From: Candidatus Nanopelagicales bacterium
GTDB taxonomy: Bacteria; Actinomycetota; Actinomycetes; S36-B12
Length of the DNA stretch: 64,000 nt
Assembly (NCBI GenBank): GCA_018402075.1
Contig: JAGYJP010000007.1
Location: 1 to 64,000 of the forward strand
Direction: 5' to 3'
Part shown: in pieces, positions 26,702-36,392 of the stretch
Layout: every line of letters begins with the position of its first letter
Numbering within the stretch: position 1 is the stretch's first letter
The notes under the pieces: model-generated
The model's database searches: none
What the model was told of the DNA's origin: nothing
The model's input: only the letters and a program-made list of their open reading frames with translations
Position numbers and translations under genes: made by a program

Positions 26702-26992
26702 TTACCCCAACGAATCAAGATAGGCATCAAGGCGTTCCTGGGTCCACTCCAGGTCGAGTGCCTCGGACCGCTGCTGGGCAGCATCAACAGGATCCCCGCC
26801 GAATTCCTCCCAGGCTGACCGCGTCCAACCAGCCATGTAGTCGTCGGCACTTGATTCCCCCAGCCGCATGGCGGCTTCATCTATTGCTTCCTGGAAGCGC
26901 TGCGGGAGCTGCACCTTGGCAACTTCTTCGCCCTGACGGGCGGCCACCATGGAAGGGATTTCCCGCCAGAAGGTCACTTGAATTTCAGCCAC
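26702..26992 (-). CDS. Small pfam13769 ('virulence factor') family protein
   Basis: 96 aa, no cysteine or signal peptide. FWREIPSMVAAR, the KVQLPQRFQEAIDEAAMR stretch and a DYMAGW motif fit the pfam13769 pattern, a family named 'virulence factor' without a known activity. From memory, such genes occur beside MTHFR-C, MetF and corrinoid methyltransferase genes in other aerobic bacteria. Here it closes the operon fdsG-fdsB-fdsA-fdsD in the same demethylation island, so a role in C1 metabolism or enzyme assembly is more plausible than virulence (inference). Confidence 0.65.
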   Translation of the reverse strand: MAEIQVTFWREIPSMVAARQGEEVAKVQLPQRFQEAIDEAAMRLGESSADDYMAGWTRSAWEEFGGDPVDAAQQRSEALDLEWTQERLDAYLDSLG

Positions 26993-27019
26993 ATTTATTC
27001 CTTAGTTAGATGTTGGTAT

Positions 27020-27232
27020 TTATTGAGCAAGTTCAGCAAGGGCGCCACGGACATCGGCGGAGACTTCTTCAGGGTGCTTATGGGAGTAGTCGGTCAGGGT
27101 GGTGATCATGGATGGAGCCCAAAATGACTTGATGTGTTCACTGGTTGCCTTTGCCACGTGAGCGCGGTTAGGAATGTTCCTGGCAATCTGGTCGGCCATT
27201 TTGACCAAAGCATGTGGATCGTGTTGGGTCAC
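27020..27232 (-). CDS. fdsD: Formate dehydrogenase delta subunit
   Basis: 70 aa. Resembles FdsD, the small helical subunit of soluble NAD-dependent formate dehydrogenase: KMADQIARNI near the N-terminus, SEHIKSFWAPSM and a final helix DVRGALAELAQ. ATG overlaps the fdsA stop by four bases. FdsD is thought to assist assembly or Mo-cofactor insertion with FdsC/FdhD-type proteins. Confidence 0.85.
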   Translation of the reverse strand: MTQHDPHALVKMADQIARNIPNRAHVAKATSEHIKSFWAPSMITTLTDYSHKHPEEVSADVRGALAELAQ

Positions 27233-30027
27233 GCGATCACTACTGCACTCGATGGCTGAACCTGCACGGCGGTGACCTTGTACTCCGGACAGTTGGTTGC
27301 CCAGTCGGAGTTGTCGGTGGTGATCACATTGGCACCACTGACCGGATAGTGGAAGGTGGTGTAGACAACGCCAGCAGGCACTTGATCGGTGATACGTGCA
27401 CGAAGTCGCGTTGCCCCAACTCGACTGGACACCTCAACCCATGAGCCGTCGGCAATTCCGCGTTCGAGGGCATCTGATTCGTGAATATCGAGAATATCTT
27501 CTTGGTGCCACACCACGTTGTTGGTGCGCCGGGTTTGGGCACCCACGTTGTATTGGCTCAGGATCCGACCGGTGGTCAACAGAAGTGGGTATTTGCGCGT
27601 GCTGCGCTCGTCGGTGGGGACATAGGGGGTAGTGATGAATTGACCCTCGCCACGAACAAACTTATTCACGTGCATGATTGGCGTTCCGAGCGGAGCGTTG
27701 TCATTACACGGCCACTGGACACTGCCAACTTTGTCAAGCTTGGCAAATGAGACACCCGCGAATGTGGGAGTGACCTGTGCGATTTCATCCATGATCTCGC
27801 TGGCGCTGTTGTAGTGCATGTTGTAGCCCATGGCTTGGGCGAGAGCGCAGGTGACTTCCCACTCAGACATACCGGTCTGCGAGGGCATGACCGGACGAAC
27901 CCGATTGATGCGGCGCTCGGCATTGGTAAACGTGCCATCTTTTTCAAGGAAAGATGTTCCGGGTAGGAACACGTGCGCGTACTTGGATGTTTCATTGAGG
28001 AATAGATCCTGCACAATCACCATGTCCATGGCACTCAGTGCCGCCATGACGTGCTCGGTATTGGGATCGGACTGAGCAATGTCCTCACCCTGAATATAAA
28101 TCCCACGGAATGTATTGGTCAGCGCCGCGTCCAACATATTAGGAATGCGCAAGCCAGGTTCGGCTCGCATCTCGGTTCCCCACAGGCTGGCAAAGAGTTC
28201 ACGTGTTGAGTCATCTGATACATGCCGGTAACCACTGAATTCGTGCGGGAAGGAACCCATGTCACAAGCGCCTTGGACATTGTTTTGTCCGCGTAGTGGG
28301 TTCACCCCGACCCCAATGCGCCCAATATTTCCGGTGGCCATGGCGAGGTTCGCCATGGACATGACCATGGTGGACCCTTGGGAATGCTCGGTGACACCAA
28401 GACCGTAATAAATGGCAGCATTCGGGGCACTGGCGAATAGGCGAGCTGCCGCACGCAACTCCTCAGCCTTCACACCGGTCACGGACTCCAGAGCTTCGGG
28501 GCTGTTCTCGGGCAGAGAGATGAAGTCACGCCAGGCGTTGAAGGACACCATGTCGCAGCGATCCTGCACAAAACCTGTGTCCACCAAGCCCTCGGTGGCC
28601 ACCACGTGGCCCATGGCATTAACGATCGCCACATTGGTTCCGGGGCGCAACTGTAGGTGATGCGCGGCTTTAATGTGAGGGGTTTCCACCAGTGCGATTC
28701 GGCGCGGATCAACAACAACAAGTTGAGCACCCTTGCGCAAAGTGCGTTTCATGCGGGAAGCAAAGACGGGATGAGCATCGGTGGGGTTAGCACCGATCAA
28801 CAAAATGACATCGGATTCTTCCACCGACTGAAAATCCTGTGTACCCGCACTCGTGCCAAATGTTTGCTTGAGCCCGTAACCGGTGGGGGAATGGCAAACC
28901 CGGGCACACGTGTCCACATTGTTGTTTCCGAAACCAGCACGAATCAACTTCTGAACTACATAGACCTCCTCGTTGGTGCAGCGCGAGGAAGTAATGCCAC
29001 CAATGGAGTCAATTCCAGATTCGGCTTGGATCAACTTGAGCCGGTCCGCGGCAAAACCAATGGCTTCGTCCCAGGTAACAACTTTCCATTCGTCGGTAAT
29101 GGCCTCGCGGATCATGGGCTCGGTCACGCGATCGGCGTGGGATGCATAACCCCACGCGAAGCGACCCTTCACACACGAGTGACCAGCGTTCGCGCCACCG
29201 TCTTTATCCGGAACCATGCGGACCAATTCATTGCCGCGAAGTTCCGCAATAAATGAACACCCCACACCGCAGTAGGCGCAGGTGGTCTTGACCTGTCGGG
29301 TCGGAACACCCAACTCAATAACAGTTTTTTCCTGCAAAGTTGACGTTGGACATGCCTGCACACAGGCACCACAAGAAACGCACTCACTATCAATGAACTT
29401 AAGACCCTCACTCGCTGAAACCTTGGAACCGAATCCGCGGCCGGAAATGGTGAGAGCAAATGTTCCTTGGATTTCATCGCAGGCACGCACACAACGACTA
29501 CACGCAATGCATTTGGATTCATCGAAAGAGAAATAAGGATTAGAGTTGTCGGTGGGGGCATCAAGGTGATTGGCGCCTTCGTATCCGTAACGAACATCGC
29601 GCAAACCCACAACACCTGCCATGTCCTGAAGTTCGCAATCACCATTTGCCGGGCAGGTTAAACAATCCAATGGGTGGTCAGATATGTACAACTCCATGAC
29701 ACCCTTGCGGAGCTTGTCCAGTTTCGGAGACTGGGTGGTCACCGACATACCTGGCTCACATGGAGTGGTGCAAGAAGCGGGTGTTCCCTTGCGGCCGTCG
29801 ATCTCTACCAGGCACAGTCGGCAGGAACCAAATGGATCCAGTGAATCGGTGGCGCACAACTTGGGAACCACTTGACCTGCGAGGGCCGCGGCGCGCATCA
29901 CAGATGTACCTGCGGGAACATCAATGGGATTGCCATCAATGTTGACGGTCACGATCTCGGTCGAATCAATATCGGGTGTCCCAAGATCCACGGGAATATT
30001 CACGCGATCAGGGGGGAAGATGCTCAC
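27229..30027 (-). CDS. fdsA: NAD-dependent formate dehydrogenase alpha subunit (Mo-bisMGD)
   Basis: 932 aa, GTG start overlapping fdsB stop. Oxidises formate to CO2. N-terminal [2Fe-2S] domain cysteines 58, 69, 72, 86; HxxxCxxCxxxxxC cluster at His118/Cys122/125/131; two [4Fe-4S] ferredoxin motifs at Cys173/176/179/183 and Cys216/219/222/226; the molybdopterin-domain [4Fe-4S] at Cys250/253/257/285. The Mo ligand is a cysteine (about residue 378 in ARVCHSPTGYG), as in other FdsA, with the following His retained. The C-terminal half contains GVNPLRGQNNVQGACDMG and the MopB-binding beta-barrel. With FdsB and FdsG it forms a soluble NADH-producing complex, the last step of the C1 oxidation route. 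Confidence 0.96.
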   Translation of the reverse strand: MSIFPPDRVNIPVDLGTPDIDSTEIVTVNIDGNPIDVPAGTSVMRAAALAGQVVPKLCATDSLDPFGSCRLCLVEIDGRKGTPASCTTPCEPGMSVTTQSPKLDKLRKGVMELYISDHPLDCLTCPANGDCELQDMAGVVGLRDVRYGYEGANHLDAPTDNSNPYFSFDESKCIACSRCVRACDEIQGTFALTISGRGFGSKVSASEGLKFIDSECVSCGACVQACPTSTLQEKTVIELGVPTRQVKTTCAYCGVGCSFIAELRGNELVRMVPDKDGGANAGHSCVKGRFAWGYASHADRVTEPMIREAITDEWKVVTWDEAIGFAADRLKLIQAESGIDSIGGITSSRCTNEEVYVVQKLIRAGFGNNNVDTCARVCHSPTGYGLKQTFGTSAGTQDFQSVEESDVILLIGANPTDAHPVFASRMKRTLRKGAQLVVVDPRRIALVETPHIKAAHHLQLRPGTNVAIVNAMGHVVATEGLVDTGFVQDRCDMVSFNAWRDFISLPENSPEALESVTGVKAEELRAAARLFASAPNAAIYYGLGVTEHSQGSTMVMSMANLAMATGNIGRIGVGVNPLRGQNNVQGACDMGSFPHEFSGYRHVSDDSTRELFASLWGTEMRAEPGLRIPNMLDAALTNTFRGIYIQGEDIAQSDPNTEHVMAALSAMDMVIVQDLFLNETSKYAHVFLPGTSFLEKDGTFTNAERRINRVRPVMPSQTGMSEWEVTCALAQAMGYNMHYNSASEIMDEIAQVTPTFAGVSFAKLDKVGSVQWPCNDNAPLGTPIMHVNKFVRGEGQFITTPYVPTDERSTRKYPLLLTTGRILSQYNVGAQTRRTNNVVWHQEDILDIHESDALERGIADGSWVEVSSRVGATRLRARITDQVPAGVVYTTFHYPVSGANVITTDNSDWATNCPEYKVTAVQVQPSSAVVIA

Positions 30028-31604
30028 ACGCTTTCCTTTCGATGCTGTGAATCCGGTTCAAAATCTTCAGGGAACTTATGGAGGGCACTCAAGACGGGTA
30101 GCGGTGTGAGCCCACCCATGGCGCACAGTGATCCGTCACGCATGACCTCACACAAATCCTCCAATAGCTCCTTGTTACCTGCACTATCCTCCCCCCGAAC
30201 GATCAGGTCAATAACCTCGACTCCCCTGGTTGAGCCAATACGGCACGGAGTGCACTTACCGCAGGACTCCTCAGCACAAAATTGCATGGCGAATTTAGCC
30301 TGGGTGGCCATGTCCACGGTGTCGTCGAAGACAACAATTCCGCCGTGGCCGAGCATGGCATCGGCGGCAATTAATGCTTCATAGTCAGCGCTGACATCGA
30401 GTTCAGCCTCGGATAAATAGGCACCGAGGGGTCCGCCAATTTGCACGGCGCGAATGGGACGACCGGTGCGCGTACCAGCCCCGAACCCCTGAACAAGTTC
30501 GCGCACGCTCACACCGAAACCGGTCTCCACGATTCCACCCTGTGCAATATTGCCGGCGAGCTGAAACACGGATGTTCCCTGTGACCGGCCGGTACCCAGT
30601 GATGAATAAGCTTCGGCACCCCTGGACATGATCGAAGGAACACTGCCAATAGAGATCACATTGTTAATAACCGTCGGCACGCCGAAGAGTCCTTCGAGGG
30701 CGGGCAGCGGAGGCTTGGGCCGAACCATGCCACGCTTACCTTCCAGACTTTCCAACATGGCGGTTTCTTCACCGCACACATATGAACCCGCACCCACTCG
30801 CACGTGGATATCGAATGCAAAATCAGTATCTAGGATCGAATCCCCCAACCATCCTTGTTCCCGAGAAAGATCAATGGCCCGCTGCATGGAATGAATGGCT
30901 GCCGGGTATTCACTGCGTATATATATGTATCCGGTGTCGGCGCCCACTGCGAAGCCCGCAATCAACATGCCTTCGAGGAGGGTGAAAGGGTCGCCTTCCA
31001 TCAGCATTCGATCGGCGAAGGTGCCGCTATCGCCTTCGTCAGCGTTGACCACAACATATTTGTGGGTTGCGCTCCCTGCAGGTGCACCCGCATGTGCGGT
31101 GGGTACCGCATTCGCCACAGTTTTCCACTTAATGCCGGTGGGGAAACCCGCCCCGCCTCTGCCGCGAAGACCAGACGCAGTGACTAGGTCAACTGTTTCA
31201 GCGGGACCAACAGCCATAGCTGCTCTCAGTCCATTTAAGCCGCCGTGCGCCACAAAGTCTTCGGGCGATGCTGGATCGACAATGCCCACGCGCTCAAATG
31301 TCCAGCGCTCTTGTCGCACCAGCCACGGTAATTGGTCGGTGACCCCAAGGTAAAGATCAGACTGCATGAAGTCCCCCGTTAAATGTAAATCAGCAATATC
31401 ACCCGGCGCGACCGGCCCAAATGCATGGCGCACACCATTTACGTCAATTTCAACCAGTGGCTCAAGCCAAAGCATGCCGCGCGAACCATTGCGAATAATG
31501 TCGAAAGACGGATGCGCTGATACAAGTGCAGCAGCGACCCGGTCAGCGCCGACCGACACTGCGGCACTGTCACCTGGAACAAAAACCTTCATGTGGTTAT
31601 TCAT
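30024..31604 (-). CDS. fdsB: NAD-dependent formate dehydrogenase beta subunit (NuoF-like)
   Basis: 526 aa from ATG 31604; an ATG four codons later (31592) is also possible. N-terminal thioredoxin-like region, then the NuoF core: GLRGRGGAGFPTGIKW (NADH/FMN site), VNADEGDSGTFADR, GAGSYVCGEETAML, and the [4Fe-4S] motif SCGKCTPCRIGS near residue 440. Passes electrons from FdsA to NAD. An AAGGAG site lies immediately upstream of the first ATG. Confidence 0.95.
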   Translation of the reverse strand: MNNHMKVFVPGDSAAVSVGADRVAAALVSAHPSFDIIRNGSRGMLWLEPLVEIDVNGVRHAFGPVAPGDIADLHLTGDFMQSDLYLGVTDQLPWLVRQERWTFERVGIVDPASPEDFVAHGGLNGLRAAMAVGPAETVDLVTASGLRGRGGAGFPTGIKWKTVANAVPTAHAGAPAGSATHKYVVVNADEGDSGTFADRMLMEGDPFTLLEGMLIAGFAVGADTGYIYIRSEYPAAIHSMQRAIDLSREQGWLGDSILDTDFAFDIHVRVGAGSYVCGEETAMLESLEGKRGMVRPKPPLPALEGLFGVPTVINNVISIGSVPSIMSRGAEAYSSLGTGRSQGTSVFQLAGNIAQGGIVETGFGVSVRELVQGFGAGTRTGRPIRAVQIGGPLGAYLSEAELDVSADYEALIAADAMLGHGGIVVFDDTVDMATQAKFAMQFCAEESCGKCTPCRIGSTRGVEVIDLIVRGEDSAGNKELLEDLCEVMRDGSLCAMGGLTPLPVLSALHKFPEDFEPDSQHRKESV

Positions 31605-31611
31605 TCTCCTT

Positions 31612-32118
31612 TTAAGATTTCGCCAACAGAGTCTGCACGTGCTCGGAAATGACTTTGGTGGTAACGCGACCAAGTAATTCACCATTAATCATGGCTGCCG
31701 GGCCTAGCGCGCAATTACCTAAACAAAAAACTTCGTGGGTTTCCACACTTGCCTGTGCGAAGTCTTTGTCCTGCAGACTGTGCCATTCTTTGTCGAGTTG
31801 GCGCGACCCCACCGACTGACACGCCTCAGCACCGCAGATCCGAACGGACACCGCAGCGGGTGGGTCTGTGCGCAGGTCGGAGTAATAGGTGAGCACGCCG
31901 AAGACTTCAGCTCGTGACACATTGCAGAGTTCGCCGATTACGCCGATGCTGGATTCGGGAACGTAACCAAAATGCTCCTGGATCCGTTGTAAACACCTCA
32001 GCAAAGATCCCTCTTCTTGGGACAATTCCGCAATGAGCACGCCTATTTCGGCATCGAACTCACCCTCGGGGCGGCGATTCTCAACCTGCTCGCGCTTCTT
32101 TTTGATTTTTTCATTCAT
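31612..32118 (-). CDS. fdsG: NAD-dependent formate dehydrogenase gamma subunit (NuoE-like)
   Basis: 168 aa from ATG 32118, overlapping the fdhD stop by four bases. Thioredoxin-fold [2Fe-2S] protein; the four cysteines are in GAEACQSVG and CLGNCALGPA, the NuoE pattern Cx4-5C...CxxxC. The N-terminal helical part LLRCLQRIQEHFGYVPE precedes it. First structural gene of the FDH complex. Confidence 0.93.
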   Translation of the reverse strand: MNEKIKKKREQVENRRPEGEFDAEIGVLIAELSQEEGSLLRCLQRIQEHFGYVPESSIGVIGELCNVSRAEVFGVLTYYSDLRTDPPAAVSVRICGAEACQSVGSRQLDKEWHSLQDKDFAQASVETHEVFCLGNCALGPAAMINGELLGRVTTKVISEHVQTLLAKS

Positions 32119-32987
32119 GCGGTAACCCATTCCTGCCCGCTGTAGACGTTCATGCGACCTTCGCGGGCAAACCCAATGAGAAGTTGATCATATTGACGAG
32201 CGAGCTCAACGGCCAGACTGGTGGGTCCTGATACGGCAACGATTGCGCCAATAGATGCAGTCAGCGCTTTCGCAACGATTTCATATGAGACTCGACCACT
32301 GACCACGAGAATATGATCGGTGAGTGGCAGTAATTCACTGGTGAGGGAATGGCCAATCACTTTGTCCACCGCGTTATGGCGGCCAACATCTTCGCGAACA
32401 AAAAGCACTTCATTTCCGGGGCCCACCAATGCGGCAGCATGTAACGCACCGGTCACATCGAACATTTTTTGTCGCGATCGCATTTGCTCGACAAAGTGCA
32501 ATGCGTGCCGGGGATCAAATCTCCATTTGTCCGTATGTAGTGGTGCCACCGGACCCTTGAACTCATCTAGGACATCTGCACTACACACACCGCAGGATGA
32601 ACTGGTGATGTACGCCCGTGGCCGCGGCGGCACAACATCAGCGGCCAATGTGACTCTGACCGTGTCCACTTCTTGTTTGGCAATGTCCTCAGCATCGGCT
32701 TCAAAGTCGGTGCCAACTGCGCGTAACCGTGATGACTCCGCAAATGCCCTCATGGATGTGATCTGTGACGAGTGGGTAAGGCCCGCTTCACTCACCAACC
32801 AGCCAGCTGCCAAATCAAGGTCATGGCCCGGTGTGCGCATGGTCATGGCTAATACTTCTTTACCCAACACAATGGTGAGTGGGGCTTCAACGACAACTCG
32901 ATCTATCCGATCAACACGCACCGGACGTGACCCGTCCTTCTCACTCTCCACGCGAAGAGTTGAAAAGGGTCGGGTGGTGTGGCTCAT
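32115..32987 (-). CDS. fdhD: Formate dehydrogenase accessory sulfurtransferase FdhD
   Basis: 290 aa. Transfers sulfur from IscS to the bisMGD cofactor of formate dehydrogenase. The two functional cysteines are in SSCGVCSADVL. Other signatures: MRTPGHDLDLAAGWLVSEAG near residues 50-70, REDVGRHNAVDKVIG, VVSGRVSYEIVAKA and AVSGPTSLAVELA. It lies between formate-THF ligase (3 bp upstream) and fdsG (4-bp overlap), so formate release and oxidation are encoded as one transcript. Confidence 0.96.
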   Translation of the reverse strand: MSHTTRPFSTLRVESEKDGSRPVRVDRIDRVVVEAPLTIVLGKEVLAMTMRTPGHDLDLAAGWLVSEAGLTHSSQITSMRAFAESSRLRAVGTDFEADAEDIAKQEVDTVRVTLAADVVPPRPRAYITSSSCGVCSADVLDEFKGPVAPLHTDKWRFDPRHALHFVEQMRSRQKMFDVTGALHAAALVGPGNEVLFVREDVGRHNAVDKVIGHSLTSELLPLTDHILVVSGRVSYEIVAKALTASIGAIVAVSGPTSLAVELARQYDQLLIGFAREGRMNVYSGQEWVTA

Positions 32988-32989
32988 GT

Positions 32990-34672
32990 CTAGAACAGCC
33001 CCACAATCGCCCCGTTAACCAAATCAATTCGCTCGCTGGATGGCACCTTGGGTAAACCGGGCATTGTCATGACATCGCCACAGACGGCCACAATGAATCC
33101 CGCACCCGCGGACAGACGCACCTCGCGAATATTGAGACTGTGGCCGGTGGGGGCCCCCTTCAATGCTGGGTCGGTCGAGAATGAGTACTGCGTTTTGGCA
33201 ATACACACGGGGAATTCCGGGTACCGCTCCTGGAGTTCTTTTAGTTGCGTGCGTACTTTGGCGTCCGCGGTGACTTCGCTGGCGCCGTACACCGTGGTGG
33301 CAATTGCCTCAATCTTTTGTAAGAGTGTGAGTTTGTCTTCGTAGACGAATGACTCATGGGGTTCGGTGGCCGGACGCGAATCTTGGTCGCAAATGCCTGC
33401 AACAACTTCAGCCAATTCGGTGGCGCCCGCGCCGCCCTCAGCCCAGTGAGTAGCCACCACAATCGGAACTCCCTTGTCCTGCACGTGCTTTTTCAAAAGC
33501 GCAATCTCAGCATCCGTGTCAGCGGTGAAGTGATTGATGGACACAACAACTGGGAGACCATAAGTGCTGCTGATGTTGTCCAGATGCTTATCAAGATTGG
33601 CGAAGCCGGCTTCCAATGCCTCAAGATTTTCTTCACTCAAATTCTTGGGGTCAGCTCCGCCATGAAATTTGAGTGCGCGCACCGTGGCAACAATGACCGC
33701 AACAGAAGGGTGGATTCCCGCCGCACGGCACTTAATGTCAATGAACTTTTCTGCACCGAGATCAGCACCAAATCCAGCCTCGGTCACAACATAATCAGCC
33801 AACTTCAGTGCATTGGTGGTGGCAATTACCGTATTGCAGCCGTGGGCAATATTCGCAAAAGGACCACCATGAACAAATGCAGGTGTCCCTTCAAGGGTTT
33901 GCACCAAGTTTGGGGAGAGTGCGGTTTTCAATAGAACCGTCATGGCTCCTTGGGCATTGAGCTGACTTGCCAACACCGGCTCCTTGTCACGGGTGTACCC
34001 CACAACAATTCGACCAATTCGTTCCCGCAGATCCTCTTCATCGGTTGCGAGGCAGAAAATCGCCATGATCTCTGAGGCCACCACGATGTCGAAGCCATCT
34101 TGACGTGGGTAGCCATTGCCCGGTCCACCCAGCGCAATGGTGATGTCGCGCAGTGCCCGGTCATTCATGTCCAATACCCGCTTCCAGGTGATGCGACGCA
34201 CATCAATACCGAGGGCATTTCCGTGGTGAATGTGGTTGTCAATCAGAGCGGCGAGGAGATTGTTGGCCAGTCCAATTGCATTGAAGTCACCGGTGAAATG
34301 CAAGTTGATATCTTCCATGGGAACTACCTGGGCGTATCCACCACCGGCAGCGCCACCTTTCATGCCAAAAACCGGCCCAAGGGATGGCTCACGCAAACAC
34401 ACCATGGTGTTCTTGCCAATCTTGCGCAGGCCATCGCCCAAACCCACAGTTGTCGTGGTCTTGCCTTCGCCCGGAGGTGTTGGGCTAATTGCCGTAACGA
34501 GGATCAGACGTGCTGACGGGCGCTCGGGCAATGTGCTCAACCAACCAAGATCGATCTTGGCCTTGGTGCGGCCATAAGGCTCCACCGCAATTTCCGGGAT
34601 ATTCAACTCACTCGCAATCTCTGCAATGGGGCGCAGGGTTGCCGCTTGAGCGATATCAATATCTGAAGGCAT
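32990..34672 (-). CDS. fhs: Formate-tetrahydrofolate ligase
   Basis: 560 aa, full length. Reaction: formate + ATP + THF to 10-formyl-THF, reversible. P-loop [14 protein letters not shown] near residue 67, [39 protein letters not shown], the KFHGGADPK segment and the C-terminal [20 protein letters not shown]. In an operon with formate dehydrogenase it most likely runs in reverse here, yielding ATP from formyl-THF produced by methyl oxidation (inference). Confidence 0.97.
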   Translation of the reverse strand: MPSDIDIAQAATLRPIAEIASELNIPEIAVEPYGRTKAKIDLGWLSTLPERPSARLILVTAISPTPPGEGKTTTTVGLGDGLRKIGKNTMVCLREPSLGPVFGMKGGAAGGGYAQVVPMEDINLHFTGDFNAIGLANNLLAALIDNHIHHGNALGIDVRRITWKRVLDMNDRALRDITIALGGPGNGYPRQDGFDIVVASEIMAIFCLATDEEDLRERIGRIVVGYTRDKEPVLASQLNAQGAMTVLLKTALSPNLVQTLEGTPAFVHGGPFANIAHGCNTVIATTNALKLADYVVTEAGFGADLGAEKFIDIKCRAAGIHPSVAVIVATVRALKFHGGADPKNLSEENLEALEAGFANLDKHLDNISSTYGLPVVVSINHFTADTDAEIALLKKHVQDKGVPIVVATHWAEGGAGATELAEVVAGICDQDSRPATEPHESFVYEDKLTLLQKIEAIATTVYGASEVTADAKVRTQLKELQERYPEFPVCIAKTQYSFSTDPALKGAPTGHSLNIREVRLSAGAGFIVAVCGDVMTMPGLPKVPSSERIDLVNGAIVGLF

Positions 34673-34691
34673 TAATTATTCCTTTATTTAC

Positions 34692-35641
34692 TTAGTGTGT
34701 GGCTTTGAGCTTTTCAATAAGAAGTGGCAGGAATGTGTGCACGTTATCCACCACGACATAGTCGGCAAAGCCCATGATGGGTGCCTGTGCGTCGGTATTA
34801 ATTGCAATCAGCGTCTTAGATGACTTACAGCCGGCAATATGTTGGGTTGCGCCGCTGATACCGCATGCAATATAAAGGTCAGGGGCAACCTTGGTACCGG
34901 TTTGGCCCACTTGCTCTGCATGGGGACGCCACCCCGCACTGGTGACCACACGGGAACAACCCACAGCACCACCGAGAACTCCAGCAATGTCTTCAAGCAT
35001 GCTGAATGCGTCGGGACCATCCATGCCGCGCCCACCCGAAACAACAACCTTGGCCTCAGCAAGCCCTACTCCACCCGCACTCGAACCCACGCGGTCTTCC
35101 ACGCGTACCAGTACATCTCCTTCAGCCAGCGGCGCCAAACTCACTCAGACACAGAGGTGCTGCGGATGCGATAGCTGCAAATGAGTGTGCCTGCACTGAT
35201 GCAATCAGAATTGGTGAAACAACAACTGCATCTTCCAACATGTTTCCGGCCCAACGGGCACGAATAACGTCCGCACTGTCAGCACCGGTCAACACAATGG
35301 AGACGCATTCACTGGCGAACGGGGCATCCATGATGGCTGCCACGTGACTGAGAACTCGTTACCTCGGGGCGTGCCACCTGCAAGTACCGCACGTGGCGAT
35401 GTCTTCTCAATTAAGGAATGCACCGCCCGCGCATGTGCCCGTGGGGTGAAGTCACTAGGTCTGCATGATGTCCCGCATGAACTGCAGTTGCTCCGTAGGC
35501 AGCAATCTCGCTCGCGAGTCCTTGCCACCGTGCCCGACAATTACCGCCTCCACCTGAGGGTCAAGGCAGTGGCAGCACTAATAGCTTGGGTGAGATTGGA
35601 TCAATTTCACCACGATCATGGTCAACATAAACGAGAATCAT
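34692..35641 (-). CDS. etfA: Electron transfer flavoprotein alpha subunit, multiply frameshifted as read
   Basis: An EtfA of about 310 aa can be pieced together from several frames. Segments are MILVYVDHDRGEIDPIS (from 35641), then AISAATAL, then DPQVEAVIVGHGGKD, then LASEIAAYGATAVHAGHHAD. These continue with FTPRAHARAVHSLIEKTSPR, AAIMDAPFASECVSIVLTG, and finally the intact FAD domain from about 35135 (EAKVVVSGGRGM, IACGISGATQHIAG, IAINTDAQAPIMGFADYVV). Breaks lie near 35590, 35562, 35518, 35452, 35351 and 35140-35155. The start overlaps the etfB stop (ATGA). Accepts electrons from the adjacent dimethylglycine-dehydrogenase-like enzyme via FAD. Conserved residues survive in every segment, so the frameshifts look like uncorrected indels; true inactivation is not excluded. 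Confidence 0.8.
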
Positions 35642-36392
35642 GCGAGAACTCCGATCTCTTTGAGGACATCGACAAGGGCTGCGGCGGCCTCGTCACCGGA
35701 ACCCAGTGATGTTGCTCCCTTTGCTTCTCGCTCGGAATGGTGAACTTCTTGGTGGTGATGCGCGGCTCGGCGAAGGTGACCTGTCTGACATCTACCGGCT
35801 ATGCGAGCTTTCATGCGGCCAGGCACAGATGCATAACGTGGAATATTCAGGCCGTCCTTCACCGTAATGACCGCGGGGAGTGGAACCGTGTACACCTCTC
35901 GCGTGGAACCCACAGCCCGCTCACAGGTCGCAACACCACCATCCAGTTTCAGTCCCTTGACAGATGTCACAACGGGCAACCCCAATTTGTGGGCAACACG
36001 AATACCGGTCTGCGAACCCCGTAATCAGCGCTTTCCGAACCCATGATCACGAGATCGAAAGTCGTGCCGTCTGCGCTGATTGCATCGGCGAGAGCACTTG
36101 CCGCTGCTTGTGGATCTGGTTCCACACCATTGGTGTCAATGAGTACCACACGATCAGCACCAATGGCCAACTGCTCCCGGATTTGTTCTTCGCCGTCCAC
36201 GTGACCCATGCTGAACAAGGTGACTGAACCGCCATTAGCCTCCACCAGTTGAACAGCTGCCTCGACCGCGCATTCCTCGTGTGGGCTCAAACCGAAACCC
36301 AACTTGGACGTATCAATGGCCATGCTGTCCGGAGTGAGGACAATCGCACTCCCGAGCAGTGGCACCCGCTTAATGCATACGGCAATTTCCAT
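35638..36392 (-). CDS. etfB: Electron transfer flavoprotein beta subunit, frameshifted as read
   Basis: N-terminal part from ATG 36392 (MEIAVCIKRVPLLGS, NPHEECAVEAAVQL-like FGLSPHEECAVEAA, VIMGSESADYG) is intact to about 36020. There one G is missing from a G-run; the next frame continues GSQTGIRVAHKLGLPVVTSV and then TVPLPAVITVKDGLN and PRYASVPGRMKAR. A short block near 35800-35735 lies in yet another frame (PVDVRQVTFAEPRITTKKF). The reading then returns for EREAKGATSLGSGDEAAAAL to the stop at 35638. Three indels in all. Its ATG shares a base with the stop of the upstream flavoprotein gene (TAATG). Confidence 0.82.

Noticed and set aside
35344..36024. Plus-strand open frames over etfA and etfB
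   Set aside because: They are antisense to recognisable EtfA/EtfB protein sequence and show no coding similarity of their own.
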